Part shown: one piece after another, positions 1-9,162 of the stretch
Position numbering within the stretch: the first letter of the stretch is position 1
How the letters are laid out: each line of letters begins with the position of its first letter
Origin: Rhizobium sp. Pop5
GTDB taxonomy: Bacteria > Pseudomonadota > Alphaproteobacteria > Rhizobiales > Rhizobiaceae
Assembly: GCF_024721175.1 (NCBI RefSeq)
Contig: NZ_CP099399.1
Coordinates: 3,304,001-3,368,000, forward strand
Reading direction: 5' to 3'
Length of the DNA: 64,000 bases
Notes under the pieces: model-generated
Databases searched by the model: none
Told to the model about the DNA's origin: nothing
Seen by the model: only the letters and a program-made list of their open reading frames with translations
Program-made: the position numbers and the translations under genes

Positions 1-646
1 TGCGCAGACCGCTGTTGACGCCGAGCGCGATCCAAAGCGCGGCAGCGAAAGCGATGAGGGACGCGCCGATTGCGATGCCGATCAGCATGTTCTTCGTGGA
101 ACTGTAGAGAGCGTCGTTGTCGGCATCAGCTCTCGCCATCGCCTTCTGCTGAAGCGCGACAAGCGTCTCGAAAACGTCTTCCAGTTCCATGACCAGGGCG
201 CGAACCTCTCCGGACGAAAGGGCGGCGGCGCCTGTCCTATCGCCGCTCTGCTGCAGGGAGGCGACCTTGTTTGAGTCTTCAGTGAAACGTTTGGCGAGCT
301 CCACCAGCCGGTCCCAGGTAGGCTTGCCCTCGGCAGTTGCAAGCTGCTGGCCGCCCGTCGCAAAGGTGAGCATTTCTTCCATGCTCTTCGCCGAGTTCTG
401 GTAGTCCTTCGTGACCACTTCGGGGTTCATTTCCAGAAGGGCATTCTTCTGCCAGCGAACGGCATTGAGCTCTGCAGCCTTGGCCTCCAGAGCCAGTTCC
501 AATCTTTTTGCAGGCCCCGAAACAAGATTGCCGAGGGCGTCGTTCAGCGAGCCGAGGCTGAGGATTCCGTAAGCCGCGCTACCCACCAGCAATAGTATGA
601 CAAAACCAAATGCGGCAGCGAGTTTAAGTTTAATCGTAATACGCAT
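1..646 (-). CDS. Methyl-accepting chemotaxis protein, N-terminal part (runs off window)
   Basis: Transmembrane chemoreceptor; only the first 215 codons are inside the window. The ATG at 646 follows an AGGGGAA ribosome-binding site and opens a protein starting MRITIKLKLAAAFGFVILLL, a first membrane segment. A helical periplasmic sensor region follows, and a second hydrophobic segment lies close to the window edge. The N-terminus is clearly paralogous to the complete MCP that ends at 948 (both share [13 protein letters not shown] after the first membrane segment), so this is probably a tandem duplication with a diverged sensor region. It lies downstream of cheW and the first MCP on the same strand. 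The HAMP and signalling domains would lie outside the window. Confidence 0.9.
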   Translation of the reverse strand, partial: MRITIKLKLAAAFGFVILLLVGSAAYGILSLGSLNDALGNLVSGPAKRLELALEAKAAELNAVRWQKNALLEMNPEVVTKDYQNSAKSMEEMLTFATGGQQLATAEGKPTWDRLVELAKRFTEDSNKVASLQQSGDRTGAAALSSGEVRALVMELEDVFETLVALQQKAMARADADNDALYSSTKNMLIGIAIGASLIAFAAALWIALGVNSGLR

Positions 647-947
647 CTCAATATTCCCCTACGAGAGCGAAGCAATAAATGTGAACCGGAACACGCGGCA
701 TCATGCAGCAACGAAATTCCGACCGGCAAAACATGCCGAGTCAGGAGACGCTCCCGTCCACGGAACGTCGAACTTTAAAGTGATGTGTCTGAAAGGGGGG
801 AAGCGACTACATTCACTTCCCGGCGGCCGGACATCTATCGGTCGCAGCACCAACGCTTACACACGTTGGGATATTTCCGCCTCGGGCCGCCGGAGCGGCC
901 CGAGGGATCATATGAGGGCGGGCGCTCGGGCGCCCAGCCGGGGAGCG
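647..947. other. Hairpin-rich spacer between the two tandem MCP genes
   Basis: About 300 bases without a gene. It contains four perfect inverted repeats: 850-869 (CCAACG, 8-nt loop), 880-905 (11-bp stem, CGGA loop), 920-935 (GGGCGC around TCGG) and 943-957 (GAGCGC, 3-nt loop, spanning the stop codon of the upstream MCP). None is followed by a T-run on the minus strand, so they are not textbook terminators. They could damp read-through from the first MCP into the second or protect the mRNA end. A separate promoter for the second MCP may lie in the AT-richer part near 760-790, but I see no convincing boxes. Confidence 0.5.
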
Positions 948-2654
948 CTATGCGCTCTCCCTGAAGTCGTCGTCGCCGGCATCAGGACCGCCCATCGACA
1001 TGTCGAGAGCAAAGCCCTTGAGGCGCTGCTGCTGAGCTGAAACGGTCTGGCCGCGACCCTGTCCGTATGCCTGCGGGGTGGGGTTGCGGGCAGCAACCGC
1101 CGCTTTCGCCTTTGACGAGCCTTTCGGCTGCGTCCTCTGGACACCGGTGCGAACGCTGCCTGCCGTATCGACCTTGAAGAAGGCGATCGACGTCTGCAGT
1201 TCTTCCGCTTGGGAAGCAAGCTCTTCGGAAGTCGCCGACATTTGCTCGGAGGCGCCGGCATTCTGCTGCGTCACCTTGTCGAGCTGCTGGATCGCCTCGT
1301 TGATCTGCGAGGCGCCGATATCCTGCTCGCGGCAGGCGGCGCTGATCTCTGCGACCAGTTCCGCCGTCTTGCGGATGTCCGGCACCAGGCGGCCGAGCAT
1401 CTCGCCGGCATCGGCCGCGGCCTTGACCGTGTCACCCGACATCGCACTGATTTCGGCTGCGGCCGACTGGCTGCGTTCGGCAAGCTTGCGCACTTCCGAG
1501 GCGACCACCGCAAAACCCTTGCCGTGCTCACCGGCGCGCGCGGCTTCCACGGCGGCGTTGAGGGCGAGAAGATCGGTCTGCCGCGCGATTTCCTGAACGA
1601 TACTGATCTTCTGCGCGATCGTGCGCATCGCATCGACCGCGCGTGTCACTGCTTCGCCGCTGGCTTCCGCATCCTTGGCCGATTGGCGGGCGATCTTCTC
1701 TGTCTGGGCAGCATTGTCGGCATTCTGCTTGATGTTGGCGGCCATCTCCTCCATCGAGGCGGAGGCTTCTTCTGCGGAAGCGGCCTGTTCAGTCGCGCCC
1801 TGCGACACCTGCTCGGAACTTGCCGAAAGCTGCTGGCTGCCGGAAGAGACGTTTTCGGCGGCCGACAGGGCGTCGGCGACAACGCCGCGCAGGCGCTCGA
1901 TCATGATGTTGACGTTGCCCAGAAGTTCGCCGATTTCGTCGTGGCCGGTGATTTCGGCCATCTTCGTCAGATCGCCTTCGGCCACTTCGCGAACCACGGT
2001 GTTGGCACGGCCGAGGCCCTTGCTGATCGTGCTGGCGATCCAGAAAGCGGTGATGGCGGCAATCACCAGAGCAACGGTAGCGACGGCGATCATTGTCATC
2101 CGGGTTGTTGTGTACTGCACGTCCGCATTATCGTCAGCTGCCCTCATTCGCTGCTTTTCAAGCGCCAGAATTTCGGCGAGTGTCGCGTCAATGCCATTGG
2201 CGGCGGCACGCGCAGCAGTGATCGAGACGGTGTTTGCCCCCTCCGCATTGCCGGCCTTCATATATTCCCGGATCTGGTCGTCGGCTGTATTGAAAGCATT
2301 GGAAAATTCGGCGATGCGTGCCCAGCGCGCCTTGCCTTCTTCCGTTGCAAGCGCCTGTACCTGATTGAAGGCCTCGCTGAATTCCTTACGGGCCAGATTG
2401 CCCTTTTCGATCGCCCCTGCCGTTTCCTCGTCTGTGCGGGCGGTGAGCAGGTTCTTCTGCTGGCGGATGGCCTGGAGCTGCGCGATGTCGATCTGTTGCG
2501 CAAGGTCGAGGCGGGCCGCCGGACCGGCAAGAAGATTGCCGATCGTGTCGTTCAGCGATCCAAGGCTGAGTATACCGTAAGCGGCGGTGCCCAAAAGCAT
2601 GAGGATGATGAAGGTGAACGCGGTCACCAGTTTTGTCTTGATTGTCAATCGCAT
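948..2654 (-). CDS. Methyl-accepting chemotaxis protein
   Basis: Complete chemoreceptor of 568 residues. It has an N-terminal membrane helix (about 5-28), a helical four-helix-type sensor region, a second membrane helix near 190-210, a HAMP domain, and a long cytoplasmic coiled coil with the canonical MCP tip ([20 protein letters not shown], then [21 protein letters not shown]). Such proteins form arrays with CheA and CheW and control kinase activity. The C-terminus ends DDDFRESA and lacks the aromatic-rich pentapeptide that tethers CheR in some receptors. A longer reading frame begins at 2708, but it overlaps cheW, and the ATG at 2654 (MRLTIKTKL) matches the start of the neighbouring paralogue. 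It lies 31 bases after cheW, so it is probably co-transcribed. Confidence 0.93.
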   Translation of the reverse strand: MRLTIKTKLVTAFTFIILMLLGTAAYGILSLGSLNDTIGNLLAGPAARLDLAQQIDIAQLQAIRQQKNLLTARTDEETAGAIEKGNLARKEFSEAFNQVQALATEEGKARWARIAEFSNAFNTADDQIREYMKAGNAEGANTVSITAARAAANGIDATLAEILALEKQRMRAADDNADVQYTTTRMTMIAVATVALVIAAITAFWIASTISKGLGRANTVVREVAEGDLTKMAEITGHDEIGELLGNVNIMIERLRGVVADALSAAENVSSGSQQLSASSEQVSQGATEQAASAEEASASMEEMAANIKQNADNAAQTEKIARQSAKDAEASGEAVTRAVDAMRTIAQKISIVQEIARQTDLLALNAAVEAARAGEHGKGFAVVASEVRKLAERSQSAAAEISAMSGDTVKAAADAGEMLGRLVPDIRKTAELVAEISAACREQDIGASQINEAIQQLDKVTQQNAGASEQMSATSEELASQAEELQTSIAFFKVDTAGSVRTGVQRTQPKGSSKAKAAVAARNPTPQAYGQGRGQTVSAQQQRLKGFALDMSMGGPDAGDDDFRESA

Positions 2655-2685
2655 CGGTTTAACCCCAATTTGAACCCATCCGGTG

Positions 2686-3195
2686 TCAGTTGACGGCACC
2701 CGCCGCATTGCGCGATGAAAAGATCGCCTGCAGGTTCGGGAGAATGATGAACTCCCCGCCCCTCTTCACCAGGCAGTTGATGTAATCGGCTCGCCAGCGC
2801 ATGCCGACGCTGGGCGGCGCCTCGCTCGCCGTCTTTGCCAGCGTCGTCACCTCGTTCACCTTGTCGGTCCTGAGGCCGACGAGCGTCTGCTCGCCCTGCA
2901 GATCGATCTCGATGACGATGATCCGGCTGTCGATCGTGGCTTCCGCCGCCTCCATCCCGAAGGCGAGACGCAGGTCGGCGAGCGGAATGACCTTGCCGCG
3001 GAAATTGATGACGCTTGCGACGAAGGGCTGGCTGCCCGGCACCGCGGTTTCCGGAAGCAGGTCCAGGATTTCCTGGACGATGACCGCTTCCAGCGCGAAG
3101 GTCTCGCCGTTGAGATCGAAGGTCAGCACCTCGACCTCCTCGGCATAGCTCCAGTGATTGTCGAACCGTTCGGCCGTTGCTGCTGTTGCACTCAT
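2686..3195 (-). CDS. cheW: Chemotaxis coupling protein CheW
   Basis: 169-residue CheW-fold adaptor linking chemoreceptors to the CheA kinase in the cytoplasm. The CheW signature is visible: [16 protein letters not shown] near the start, VQEILDLLP, then [19 protein letters not shown], and a C-terminal region with [14 protein letters not shown]. The length is normal for a single-domain CheW. The ATG overlaps the cheA stop by four bases (ATGA), indicating translational coupling. It sits between cheA and the MCP genes, as expected for one signalling complex. Confidence 0.93.
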   Translation of the reverse strand: MSATAATAERFDNHWSYAEEVEVLTFDLNGETFALEAVIVQEILDLLPETAVPGSQPFVASVINFRGKVIPLADLRLAFGMEAAEATIDSRIIVIEIDLQGEQTLVGLRTDKVNEVTTLAKTASEAPPSVGMRWRADYINCLVKRGGEFIILPNLQAIFSSRNAAGAVN

Positions 3196-5240
3196 CCTGC
3201 TACCCGCAATTGCGCCTCCTGTTGCTGACCCGCGGCAACCAGGTGCCCGACGTCGAGAATGAGAGCGACGCTGCCGTCGCCGAGAATGGTCGCACCCGAG
3301 AAGGTCGCCACATCGTTGTGCAGTTTCGACATCGACTTGATGACCGTCTGGTGGTCGCCGATGATCTGGTCGACGACGAGGCCGACGCGCTCCGTGCCGG
3401 TCGAGATCACTACGACCTTCTGGTGAACGTCAGGTTTTGTGCCGGTGCGGAAGAGATCGCGCAGGCGCAGGAATGGCACCAGGCTGTCGCGCAGCGAGAT
3501 GAAGCTGCGGCCTCGCGAGCGGAGATCTTCCTCGAGCGACAGTTCGAGGCACTCCTCGACCGCCGAGAGCGGAATGACGTAGCGGCCGGAGCCGACGCGC
3601 ACCAGCAGGCCGTCGATGATAGCAAGCGTCAGCGGGATGCGCAGCGACACTTCCGAACCCTGACCGGGCACGCTGACGATATCGATCGCGCCGCGGAGCG
3701 CTTCGACCGTCTTCTTGACGACGTCCATGCCGACGCCGCGGCCGGACAGATTGGTGATCGCCGCCGCCGTCGAAAAGCCCGGCGCGAAGATCAGCTGCAA
3801 GAGCTCGGAGTCGGAAAGCGGCTGACCGGGATGAATGAGACCGGAGGATTCAGCTTTGGCACGAACCCGTTCGCGATTGATGCCCCGGCCGTCGTCCTTG
3901 ATCGAGATGATCACCTCGCCGCCGGCCTGGCGGGCCGAAAGTGTCACCGTACCGGCTTCGGTCTTGCCGGCGGCAAGGCGGTCAGCGGGCGTCTCGAGAC
4001 CGTGATCGATCGAGTTGCGCACCAGATGCACCAGCGGATCGGCCAGGCGCTCGATGACCGTCTTGTCGACTTCGGTGGTCTCGCCCTCGGTCACCAGCTC
4101 GATCACCTTGCCGGTCTCGCGGGCGAGATCGTGGACAAGGCGGCGGAAGCGAGAGAAGAGGGTTGCGACCGGCACCATGCGCAGCACCATCATCGTGTCG
4201 CGCAACTCGCCGGAAAGGCGTTCGATTTCTTCCGAGACGGAGCGCAGCGCGATATCGGTGCTGGCGCTGGCGAGCTGGCTGAGGCGCGATTGTGCGATGA
4301 CGAGCTCGCCGACGCGGTCCATCAGTTCGTCCAGGCGTTCGGCCGGGACGCGCACGTTCTCGGCAGCCTTTGCCTGGCTGGCGGCAGCGGGCGCTTCGCG
4401 TTTGGCGGGAACCGCTTCGACGGGACGGAATTCAGGCACGGCGGCCGCCTGAACAGGGGCCGGCGATGCTGCGGCGACGGGCGCAGATGCCGGCTTTGCG
4501 GCGACGGGTGCGGCGGTCGCCGCAGCACCGTCGATCTCCTCGACGCTGAGCTCCATGTCGTCGAGCACGAAGATGAAGACATCGTCAATCGCCGAACGAT
4601 CCTGCTCGCTGGTCAGCGTCACATCCCAGGAAACGTAGAGTTCCGTCGGAGTGAGTTCATCGAGAGGCGGAATGGCTGACGTGTTGGCGCGCACTGTGCA
4701 TTCGCCGAGATCTCGCAACTCGTCCAGCAGGCCCAGCGGATTGGTGCCGTTCGCCATCGAATTGGCTGGCAGGCTGAAGCGGATGCGCCAGCTGTTCTTC
4801 TTTTTCGCCGGAACCTCGCGCACCGTCGCGGGAACAGCGGCAGCCGCTGCGGCGGGTGCCGCAGCCTTGCCGCCGACCGCAGCCTGCAGCTGCGCCAGAA
4901 GCTTTTGTCCGGCGTCGCCGTGATCGGCGTCCGGCTGGTCGACCAGGGCACGCATATGGTCCTGTGCCGCGAGGACGGCGGCGACGAGTTCGCTGGTCGC
5001 CGCGACCTCACCCTTGCGGACGCGGTCGAAGGCCGTTTCGCAATGATGAGTGAAGGCGGCGAGCGCCTCGAAGCCGAACATCGCACCCGAACCCTTGAGG
5101 GTATGGAGCCCGCGGAAGACGGCGTCGACGAGATCCTTGTTGTCGAGATCGTGGGTGAGATCGAGAAGACCCGCCTCGATCGCTTCGAGGCATTCGGCAG
5201 CTTCCATGCGGAATACGGCAACGGGATCGAGGGTGCTCAT
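3192..5240 (-). CDS. cheA: Chemotaxis histidine kinase CheA
   Basis: 682-residue sensor kinase. P1 (Hpt) carries the phosphorylated histidine His46 in LHTLKGSGAMFG. A middle domain (about 155-255) looks like a P2-type or regulatory domain and is followed by an Ala/Pro-rich linker. The P3 dimerisation helices start near VRVPAERLDELMDRVGEL. The P4 ATPase has the N box (LVHLVRNSIDHGLE), DDGRGIN and GRGVGMDVVKKTVEALRG. A CheW-like P5 domain ends the protein, and there is no fused receiver. The start at 5240 (MSTLDPV) overlaps the cheY stop by four bases; the frame remains open upstream to 5303 but that would run inside cheY. It should phosphorylate the CheY encoded immediately before it. Confidence 0.94.
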   Translation of the reverse strand: MSTLDPVAVFRMEAAECLEAIEAGLLDLTHDLDNKDLVDAVFRGLHTLKGSGAMFGFEALAAFTHHCETAFDRVRKGEVAATSELVAAVLAAQDHMRALVDQPDADHGDAGQKLLAQLQAAVGGKAAAPAAAAAAVPATVREVPAKKKNSWRIRFSLPANSMANGTNPLGLLDELRDLGECTVRANTSAIPPLDELTPTELYVSWDVTLTSEQDRSAIDDVFIFVLDDMELSVEEIDGAAATAAPVAAKPASAPVAAASPAPVQAAAVPEFRPVEAVPAKREAPAAASQAKAAENVRVPAERLDELMDRVGELVIAQSRLSQLASASTDIALRSVSEEIERLSGELRDTMMVLRMVPVATLFSRFRRLVHDLARETGKVIELVTEGETTEVDKTVIERLADPLVHLVRNSIDHGLETPADRLAAGKTEAGTVTLSARQAGGEVIISIKDDGRGINRERVRAKAESSGLIHPGQPLSDSELLQLIFAPGFSTAAAITNLSGRGVGMDVVKKTVEALRGAIDIVSVPGQGSEVSLRIPLTLAIIDGLLVRVGSGRYVIPLSAVEECLELSLEEDLRSRGRSFISLRDSLVPFLRLRDLFRTGTKPDVHQKVVVISTGTERVGLVVDQIIGDHQTVIKSMSKLHNDVATFSGATILGDGSVALILDVGHLVAAGQQQEAQLRVAG

Positions 5241-5605
5241 CTTCCTAAGACCTTTTTCACGATCTTCACGAGATTCTCGGGGTCGAATGGCTTGGTGAGC
5301 CAACCCGTCGCGCCGGCGGCTTTGGCGCGAGCCTTGAGGTCGGCGTCCGATTCCGTCGTCAGGAAGATGATCGGGACGCCTGCCTGCGCCGGCAGCTTGC
5401 GCAGTTCCTCGATCATCGTCAGCCCGTCCATGACAGGCATGTTGAGATCGGTCACGATCAGATCGAAGCTGCTGCCCTTGGCTGCCGCGAGGCCCTCTGC
5501 CCCATTGACCGCCTCGGTGACGCTGTAACCTGCATTGGTCAGCGTGACCTTGGTGGTCAGGCGAATGCTGGCGGAATCGTCAACGGTCAGGATATTTGCA
5601 CTCAT
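5237..5605 (-). CDS. cheY: Single-domain response regulator CheY
   Basis: 122-residue stand-alone receiver domain. The acidic pocket (Asp9, Asp10), the phosphoacceptor Asp53 (in VTDLNMPVMDG), the switch Thr in FLTTES and the conserved Lys in TKPFDPENL are all present, so it should be phosphorylatable. There is no output domain, so it acts by binding a target, either the flagellar motor or another protein. It overlaps the upstream STAS gene and the downstream cheA by four bases each. Whether this copy serves flagellar chemotaxis or another output cannot be told from the sequence. Confidence 0.93.
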   Translation of the reverse strand: MSANILTVDDSASIRLTTKVTLTNAGYSVTEAVNGAEGLAAAKGSSFDLIVTDLNMPVMDGLTMIEELRKLPAQAGVPIIFLTTESDADLKARAKAAGATGWLTKPFDPENLVKIVKKVLGR

Positions 5606-5931
5606 AACGTCACCTCTTTATGCAACCAGAACTTTTCGTCTTCTTGATCGAAGGAATTGATGAAACCTGCACGTTCAAGTACCTTCAGGACCGAGCCGCT
5701 GGCTGGCGAAGAAAGCTTGAACGTCTTTCCCTTGGCTTTTGCTTGACGTCGCGTGGATTCGATGAGTTGAACGAAACTCAAATCTGCTTCCGCACCTTCG
5801 GGAATGCTGATGATGATTGTATCGCGGCTATGAAATTCATCGGAGAGCTTGGAGTACAATTCGGACGCATGACGAATACCCAGCACATCCGGCAAATTTA
5901 TAGATTCGTAATATTGTTTAGGAGCATCCAA
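5602..5931 (-). CDS. STAS-domain protein heading the che operon
   Basis: 109-residue small protein with the STAS fold found in anti-sigma-factor antagonists. The central part (DLSFVQLIESTRRQAKAKGK, then a stretch ending VLKVLERAGF) matches the conserved half of the domain. The serine in DLSF sits where SpoIIAA-type proteins are phosphorylated. It is the first gene of the operon and overlaps cheY by ATGA, so its dosage is tied to the kinase system. In the known family it would bind a switch kinase, phosphatase or sigma/anti-sigma factor. The partner here is unknown and no anti-sigma kinase is nearby. Confidence 0.82.
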   Translation of the reverse strand: MDAPKQYYESINLPDVLGIRHASELYSKLSDEFHSRDTIIISIPEGAEADLSFVQLIESTRRQAKAKGKTFKLSSPASGSVLKVLERAGFINSFDQEDEKFWLHKEVTL

Positions 5932-6271
5932 TGCAGCCTCCTGGGCCAGAGAAATACTTGATGGCCTTTAAAGGACTCTCACGGCAGCGTTAATGGCGGG
6001 TAAACAGCGGTTGTATGAAACGGCTGTATAGCGCATCCCGCGACTCCCATTTCTCATCCAGGAAAAGTTGTATTTTTCTCTCAGAATTCAAAAATAAAGC
6101 GAGAGAAAACAGCAAGTTAGATAATAATCGCCAGCTATGCAGCTTACGGCGACAAACCCCAACATCTTTCATTAATCACAACGCAGGCGAGTCTGGCGCG
6201 TTTACCGGTCGTTTCCATCCTGCCCGTAAAAATAGAGTCAAATTGCCTGTGTTTTAAGAAAAGGTATAAAA
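5932..6271. promoter_or_regulatory. Divergent control region between the STAS-che operon and the MCP-like gene
   Basis: 340 bases of relatively AT-rich DNA separate the divergent STAS gene and the soluble MCP-like gene, so both promoters must lie here. A 9-bp inverted repeat (TTTTCTCTC at 6074-6082, GAGAGAAAA at 6101-6109, 18-nt spacer) is the most obvious structure. It could be an operator half-site pair or a weak hairpin. I could not assign convincing -35/-10 boxes. An AAGAAAAGG stretch at 6257-6264 may be the ribosome-binding site for the TTG start at 6272. Confidence 0.45.
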
Positions 6272-8017
6272 TTGGCACACGCTGAGGTAACGTCACACGC
6301 TGCAGCCTATACGTCGGGGCGAGACATTAGCCAGACCCTGGAATCTGCCCGCGCCCAAGTCGAGGAACGTTTCCTCGAAGGCGGCACGGTGCTGCTGTCG
6401 GTGATGGACGTCCTCAACCGTCTGTTGAACTCGCTTGAGAGCGTTACCAAGGCGCTCGACAACGGGGAGTCGAGTGACACCAGTGCCGATCTCCGCGCCA
6501 CGGTCGAGAGCCTGACGGCGCTGCCGGTCACCGAGGAAAACCGCCAGCAGGCGCTCGTCTCGCTGGCGCAGACCGGAAGGGATCTGCGCAAGCATGTCGC
6601 CGACATGCAGGAGACGATGCGTTATCTCAGAACCTTCGCCGTGACCGTCAAGATCACCGGCGCCGGGCTTGCCGAATTTGCCGGCTTCGCCCAGGAGATC
6701 CTCGAGCGCATTTATTCCGGCACCGATGAGGTCAACCGTTTCGCCGCTCATCTCGACAGCCTCGAAAAGGAGGTCAAACTTGCCGCCTCCTTGGGCGCCA
6801 GCGTTTCGAGAGGTTATGCCGATACCGTCCCGGCCGTCGCGGCGGCGCTGCGTAACGATGCCGCAAAAATCACCGAGCACCGCAAGGACCTCGGCGTCAT
6901 CGCCCGCGAGGTCGGCGCGATCGCCCGCGGCGTCCAGAGCAAGGTCGCCTCGACATTGTCGGCCCTGCAGATCGGCGATATCACCCGCCAGCGCATCGAG
7001 CATGTGCAGGCCACCTTTTCGCTGCTCGAGGATTTCCTTTCCGGCGAGGACGGCGCCCGGCTCGACGCAAGCGCGCGCCAGCGCCTACAGAACATCGTTC
7101 ATCATCTGACGGCAGCGCAGATGAGCGAGATGTGCGTCGATTTCCAGCGGGATTCGGAAAGCGTCGTCAAGACGATCGCAAGTTTCGACCACGACACGAG
7201 AGAGATTCTCAAGCTGCGCGATCAGATGAGCGGCGAGAATGGTGAGGCCGGCGGCAACTTCATGCGCGCGCTGGAATCCAGCGTTTCGGCCGCCCACGAA
7301 ATCGTCAAGCAGGTCGATACGGCAAGCCGGCAGGCCGACCAGGTGAGCCAGTCGACAATCGGTACGGCCGCCAAGCTCTTCGAGGCGATCGGCAACATCC
7401 GCGCCGTCAAGACCGACATCCATTATATGGCGTTGAACACCAACCTGCGCTGTAGCCGCCTCGGCGAAGAGGGCAAGTCGATCAACGTCGTCACCGCCGA
7501 GCTGCGTATCTTCGCCGGCAAGCTCGATGATTCCGCCGATGCGATCGTCAACGGCCTGCCCGCGCTCGAAGCCGCGGCCGGTCGCGTGGCCCCGGCGACC
7601 GACGCCGGAGCCGGTGGCATGGGGGAGAGCCTGACGTCGGCCGTCGGCAATATCCGCTCCGCCGCCAAGGTCATGGAAAATGAGCTGAAGGTGCTCGCCG
7701 AAAGTGGCCGCGAAGTCGCCACCAAGATCAACCTGCTGATCGGCAAACTCGATTTCCAGCGTGATCTCGGCGACGTGCTCGCCCGCTGCGCCAATATGCT
7801 CGAAGGCGTCGCCGGTGCCGAGATTGCCGATGTCTCCGATCTCGCCGAGACGATCGCACCGCTCGACCGCAAGATCTTCAAGCTCTACACGATGGTTCAG
7901 GAGCGCAATACGCATCGCGATATCATTCCGGCGAGTGACGAGAGCACCGCCGCGCCCGCCGAAACCGCCAAAATCGAAAACGACGACGAAGACCTTTTCG
8001 CCGATGCGCTTTTCTGA
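6272..8017 (+). CDS. Soluble coiled-coil protein with degenerate MCP signalling tip
   Basis: 581-residue, mostly helical protein without signal peptide or membrane segment. Near residues 370-415 it contains TDIHYMALNTNLRCSRLGEE followed by GKSINVVTAELRIFAGKLDDSA, which aligns with the MCP hairpin tip ([19 protein letters not shown], then [18 protein letters not shown]), but with many substitutions. It therefore looks like a cytoplasmic receptor-like protein that may dock to, or compete within, CheA/CheW arrays. The acidic C-terminus ends ENDDEDLFADALF. The start is a TTG. It is transcribed divergently from the STAS-cheY-cheA-cheW-mcp operon, suggesting a shared system. Function is inferred only; I know no precise name for this family. 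Confidence 0.7.
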   Translation: MAHAEVTSHAAAYTSGRDISQTLESARAQVEERFLEGGTVLLSVMDVLNRLLNSLESVTKALDNGESSDTSADLRATVESLTALPVTEENRQQALVSLAQTGRDLRKHVADMQETMRYLRTFAVTVKITGAGLAEFAGFAQEILERIYSGTDEVNRFAAHLDSLEKEVKLAASLGASVSRGYADTVPAVAAALRNDAAKITEHRKDLGVIAREVGAIARGVQSKVASTLSALQIGDITRQRIEHVQATFSLLEDFLSGEDGARLDASARQRLQNIVHHLTAAQMSEMCVDFQRDSESVVKTIASFDHDTREILKLRDQMSGENGEAGGNFMRALESSVSAAHEIVKQVDTASRQADQVSQSTIGTAAKLFEAIGNIRAVKTDIHYMALNTNLRCSRLGEEGKSINVVTAELRIFAGKLDDSADAIVNGLPALEAAAGRVAPATDAGAGGMGESLTSAVGNIRSAAKVMENELKVLAESGREVATKINLLIGKLDFQRDLGDVLARCANMLEGVAGAEIADVSDLAETIAPLDRKIFKLYTMVQERNTHRDIIPASDESTAAPAETAKIENDDEDLFADALF

Positions 8018-8069
8018 TCTTTGTCGCGGCAAGCGAGCCTCTGCCCGCCGTCAGAGGCGAGCGCAGCGG

Positions 8070-9152
8070 CTATCGCCGCCGGAACTTGTTGGCCGCATCG
8101 ATCGCAGCCTTCTGCTGATTGTCTTCTATGCCGAGATAGAAATCCTCGAGGGACGGATCGGCGAGTCCGGCCCGGCGCGACAGCACGTACCATTTCGCCG
8201 CCTCGACCGGATTTGGCGGCGTGCCGATAGCGTTGATGTAGAGATGGGCGAGCTTGTTCTGCGCGACGACATTGCCGCCATTGGCGGCAAGTTTCAGCCA
8301 TTCGAAACCCTTCACGTAGTCCTTCGGTCCGCCGACGCCGTTGACGAGCCAGATGCCGAGATCGAGCTGGGCCGTATCGAAGCCGGCGCGCGCGGCGCGC
8401 ACCATCCATTCGCGGGCAAGCTGCTTCTTTTCCTCCGGCAGGTCCTTCAGCGATGCATAGATCTGCGCAACGGCATATTGCGAATCCGCAACGCCCTGCT
8501 CGGCCGATTTCTCGTAGAAGGGAAGCGCGAGCTTCAGCCCCTTTTCGCCGGGATTGTCGGCGACGAGAATCTGCGCCCAGTTGAATTCCGCTGAGGAATT
8601 GCCGGCTTCGGCCGCCTTATGCATGTAGTCGTCGGCCTTGGCCTTGTCGCGCGGGACGCCCTCGCCCTCCATCAGCATCAGCGCATATTTAAACATTGCC
8701 GCCGCATCGCCGCCCTCGGCTGCCTTGCCGTACCAGAAGGCGGCGTTCTTCACATCCTTTTTCACCCCAAGGCCCTGCGAAAGGATTTCGCCGATCAGCG
8801 TCTGCGCCGCCGGATCGCCGAGCTGGGCGCGCGGCAGCGCCTTGTCCATCGCGCTCAGATAATAGCCGCGCTGATAGGCGCCATAGGCCTCGTCGATCGG
8901 CCCCTTGTAATCCTTCTCCGGCGGCAGGTCGGGTAGCTTCGCTCCCATGCGATCGAATACGCCGACACCATCGGAGGGTTTCACGTCTTTGTCGCCAAGC
9001 CGGTCGGTGCGGAAGGTCGCAGCCGGCGCCGTGCCGGGCTGGCTGATGACGCTGTCGGGCGCCTGTGCCTGGGCAATATCCGGCTCGGCCGCGATGGAGA
9101 CGGCCAGGCTGGCGAGGAAATATTTCAAGAGACGGGCGGGCGGGATCGGCAT
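8070..9152 (-). CDS. Periplasmic Sel1-repeat (TPR-like) protein
   Basis: 360-residue protein with an N-terminal signal-like segment (MPIPPARLLKYFLASLAVSI, ending near AQAQA) and a tandem array of Sel1-type helical repeats from about residue 85, e.g. QGLGVKKDVKNAAFWYGKAA and GEGVPRDKAKADDYMHKAAE. Sel1 proteins are scaffolds for protein-protein interactions; rhizobial ExoR is a known periplasmic example, but this protein is longer and I do not claim identity. The start at 9152 is chosen because it gives the signal peptide and follows the ThiE-like stop by 10 bases; the frame continues upstream inside that gene. Probably co-transcribed with it. Confidence 0.85.
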   Translation of the reverse strand: MPIPPARLLKYFLASLAVSIAAEPDIAQAQAPDSVISQPGTAPAATFRTDRLGDKDVKPSDGVGVFDRMGAKLPDLPPEKDYKGPIDEAYGAYQRGYYLSAMDKALPRAQLGDPAAQTLIGEILSQGLGVKKDVKNAAFWYGKAAEGGDAAAMFKYALMLMEGEGVPRDKAKADDYMHKAAEAGNSSAEFNWAQILVADNPGEKGLKLALPFYEKSAEQGVADSQYAVAQIYASLKDLPEEKKQLAREWMVRAARAGFDTAQLDLGIWLVNGVGGPKDYVKGFEWLKLAANGGNVVAQNKLAHLYINAIGTPPNPVEAAKWYVLSRRAGLADPSLEDFYLGIEDNQQKAAIDAANKFRRR

Positions 9153-9162
9153 GAGCGCGATT

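Noticed and set aside
948..8017. Long minus- and plus-strand open frames opposite the che genes, e.g. 1209-2693, 3177-4679 and 7085-8032
   Set aside because: They are antisense shadows of GC-rich coding regions: no family motifs, odd composition, and fully covered by genes with clear domains.
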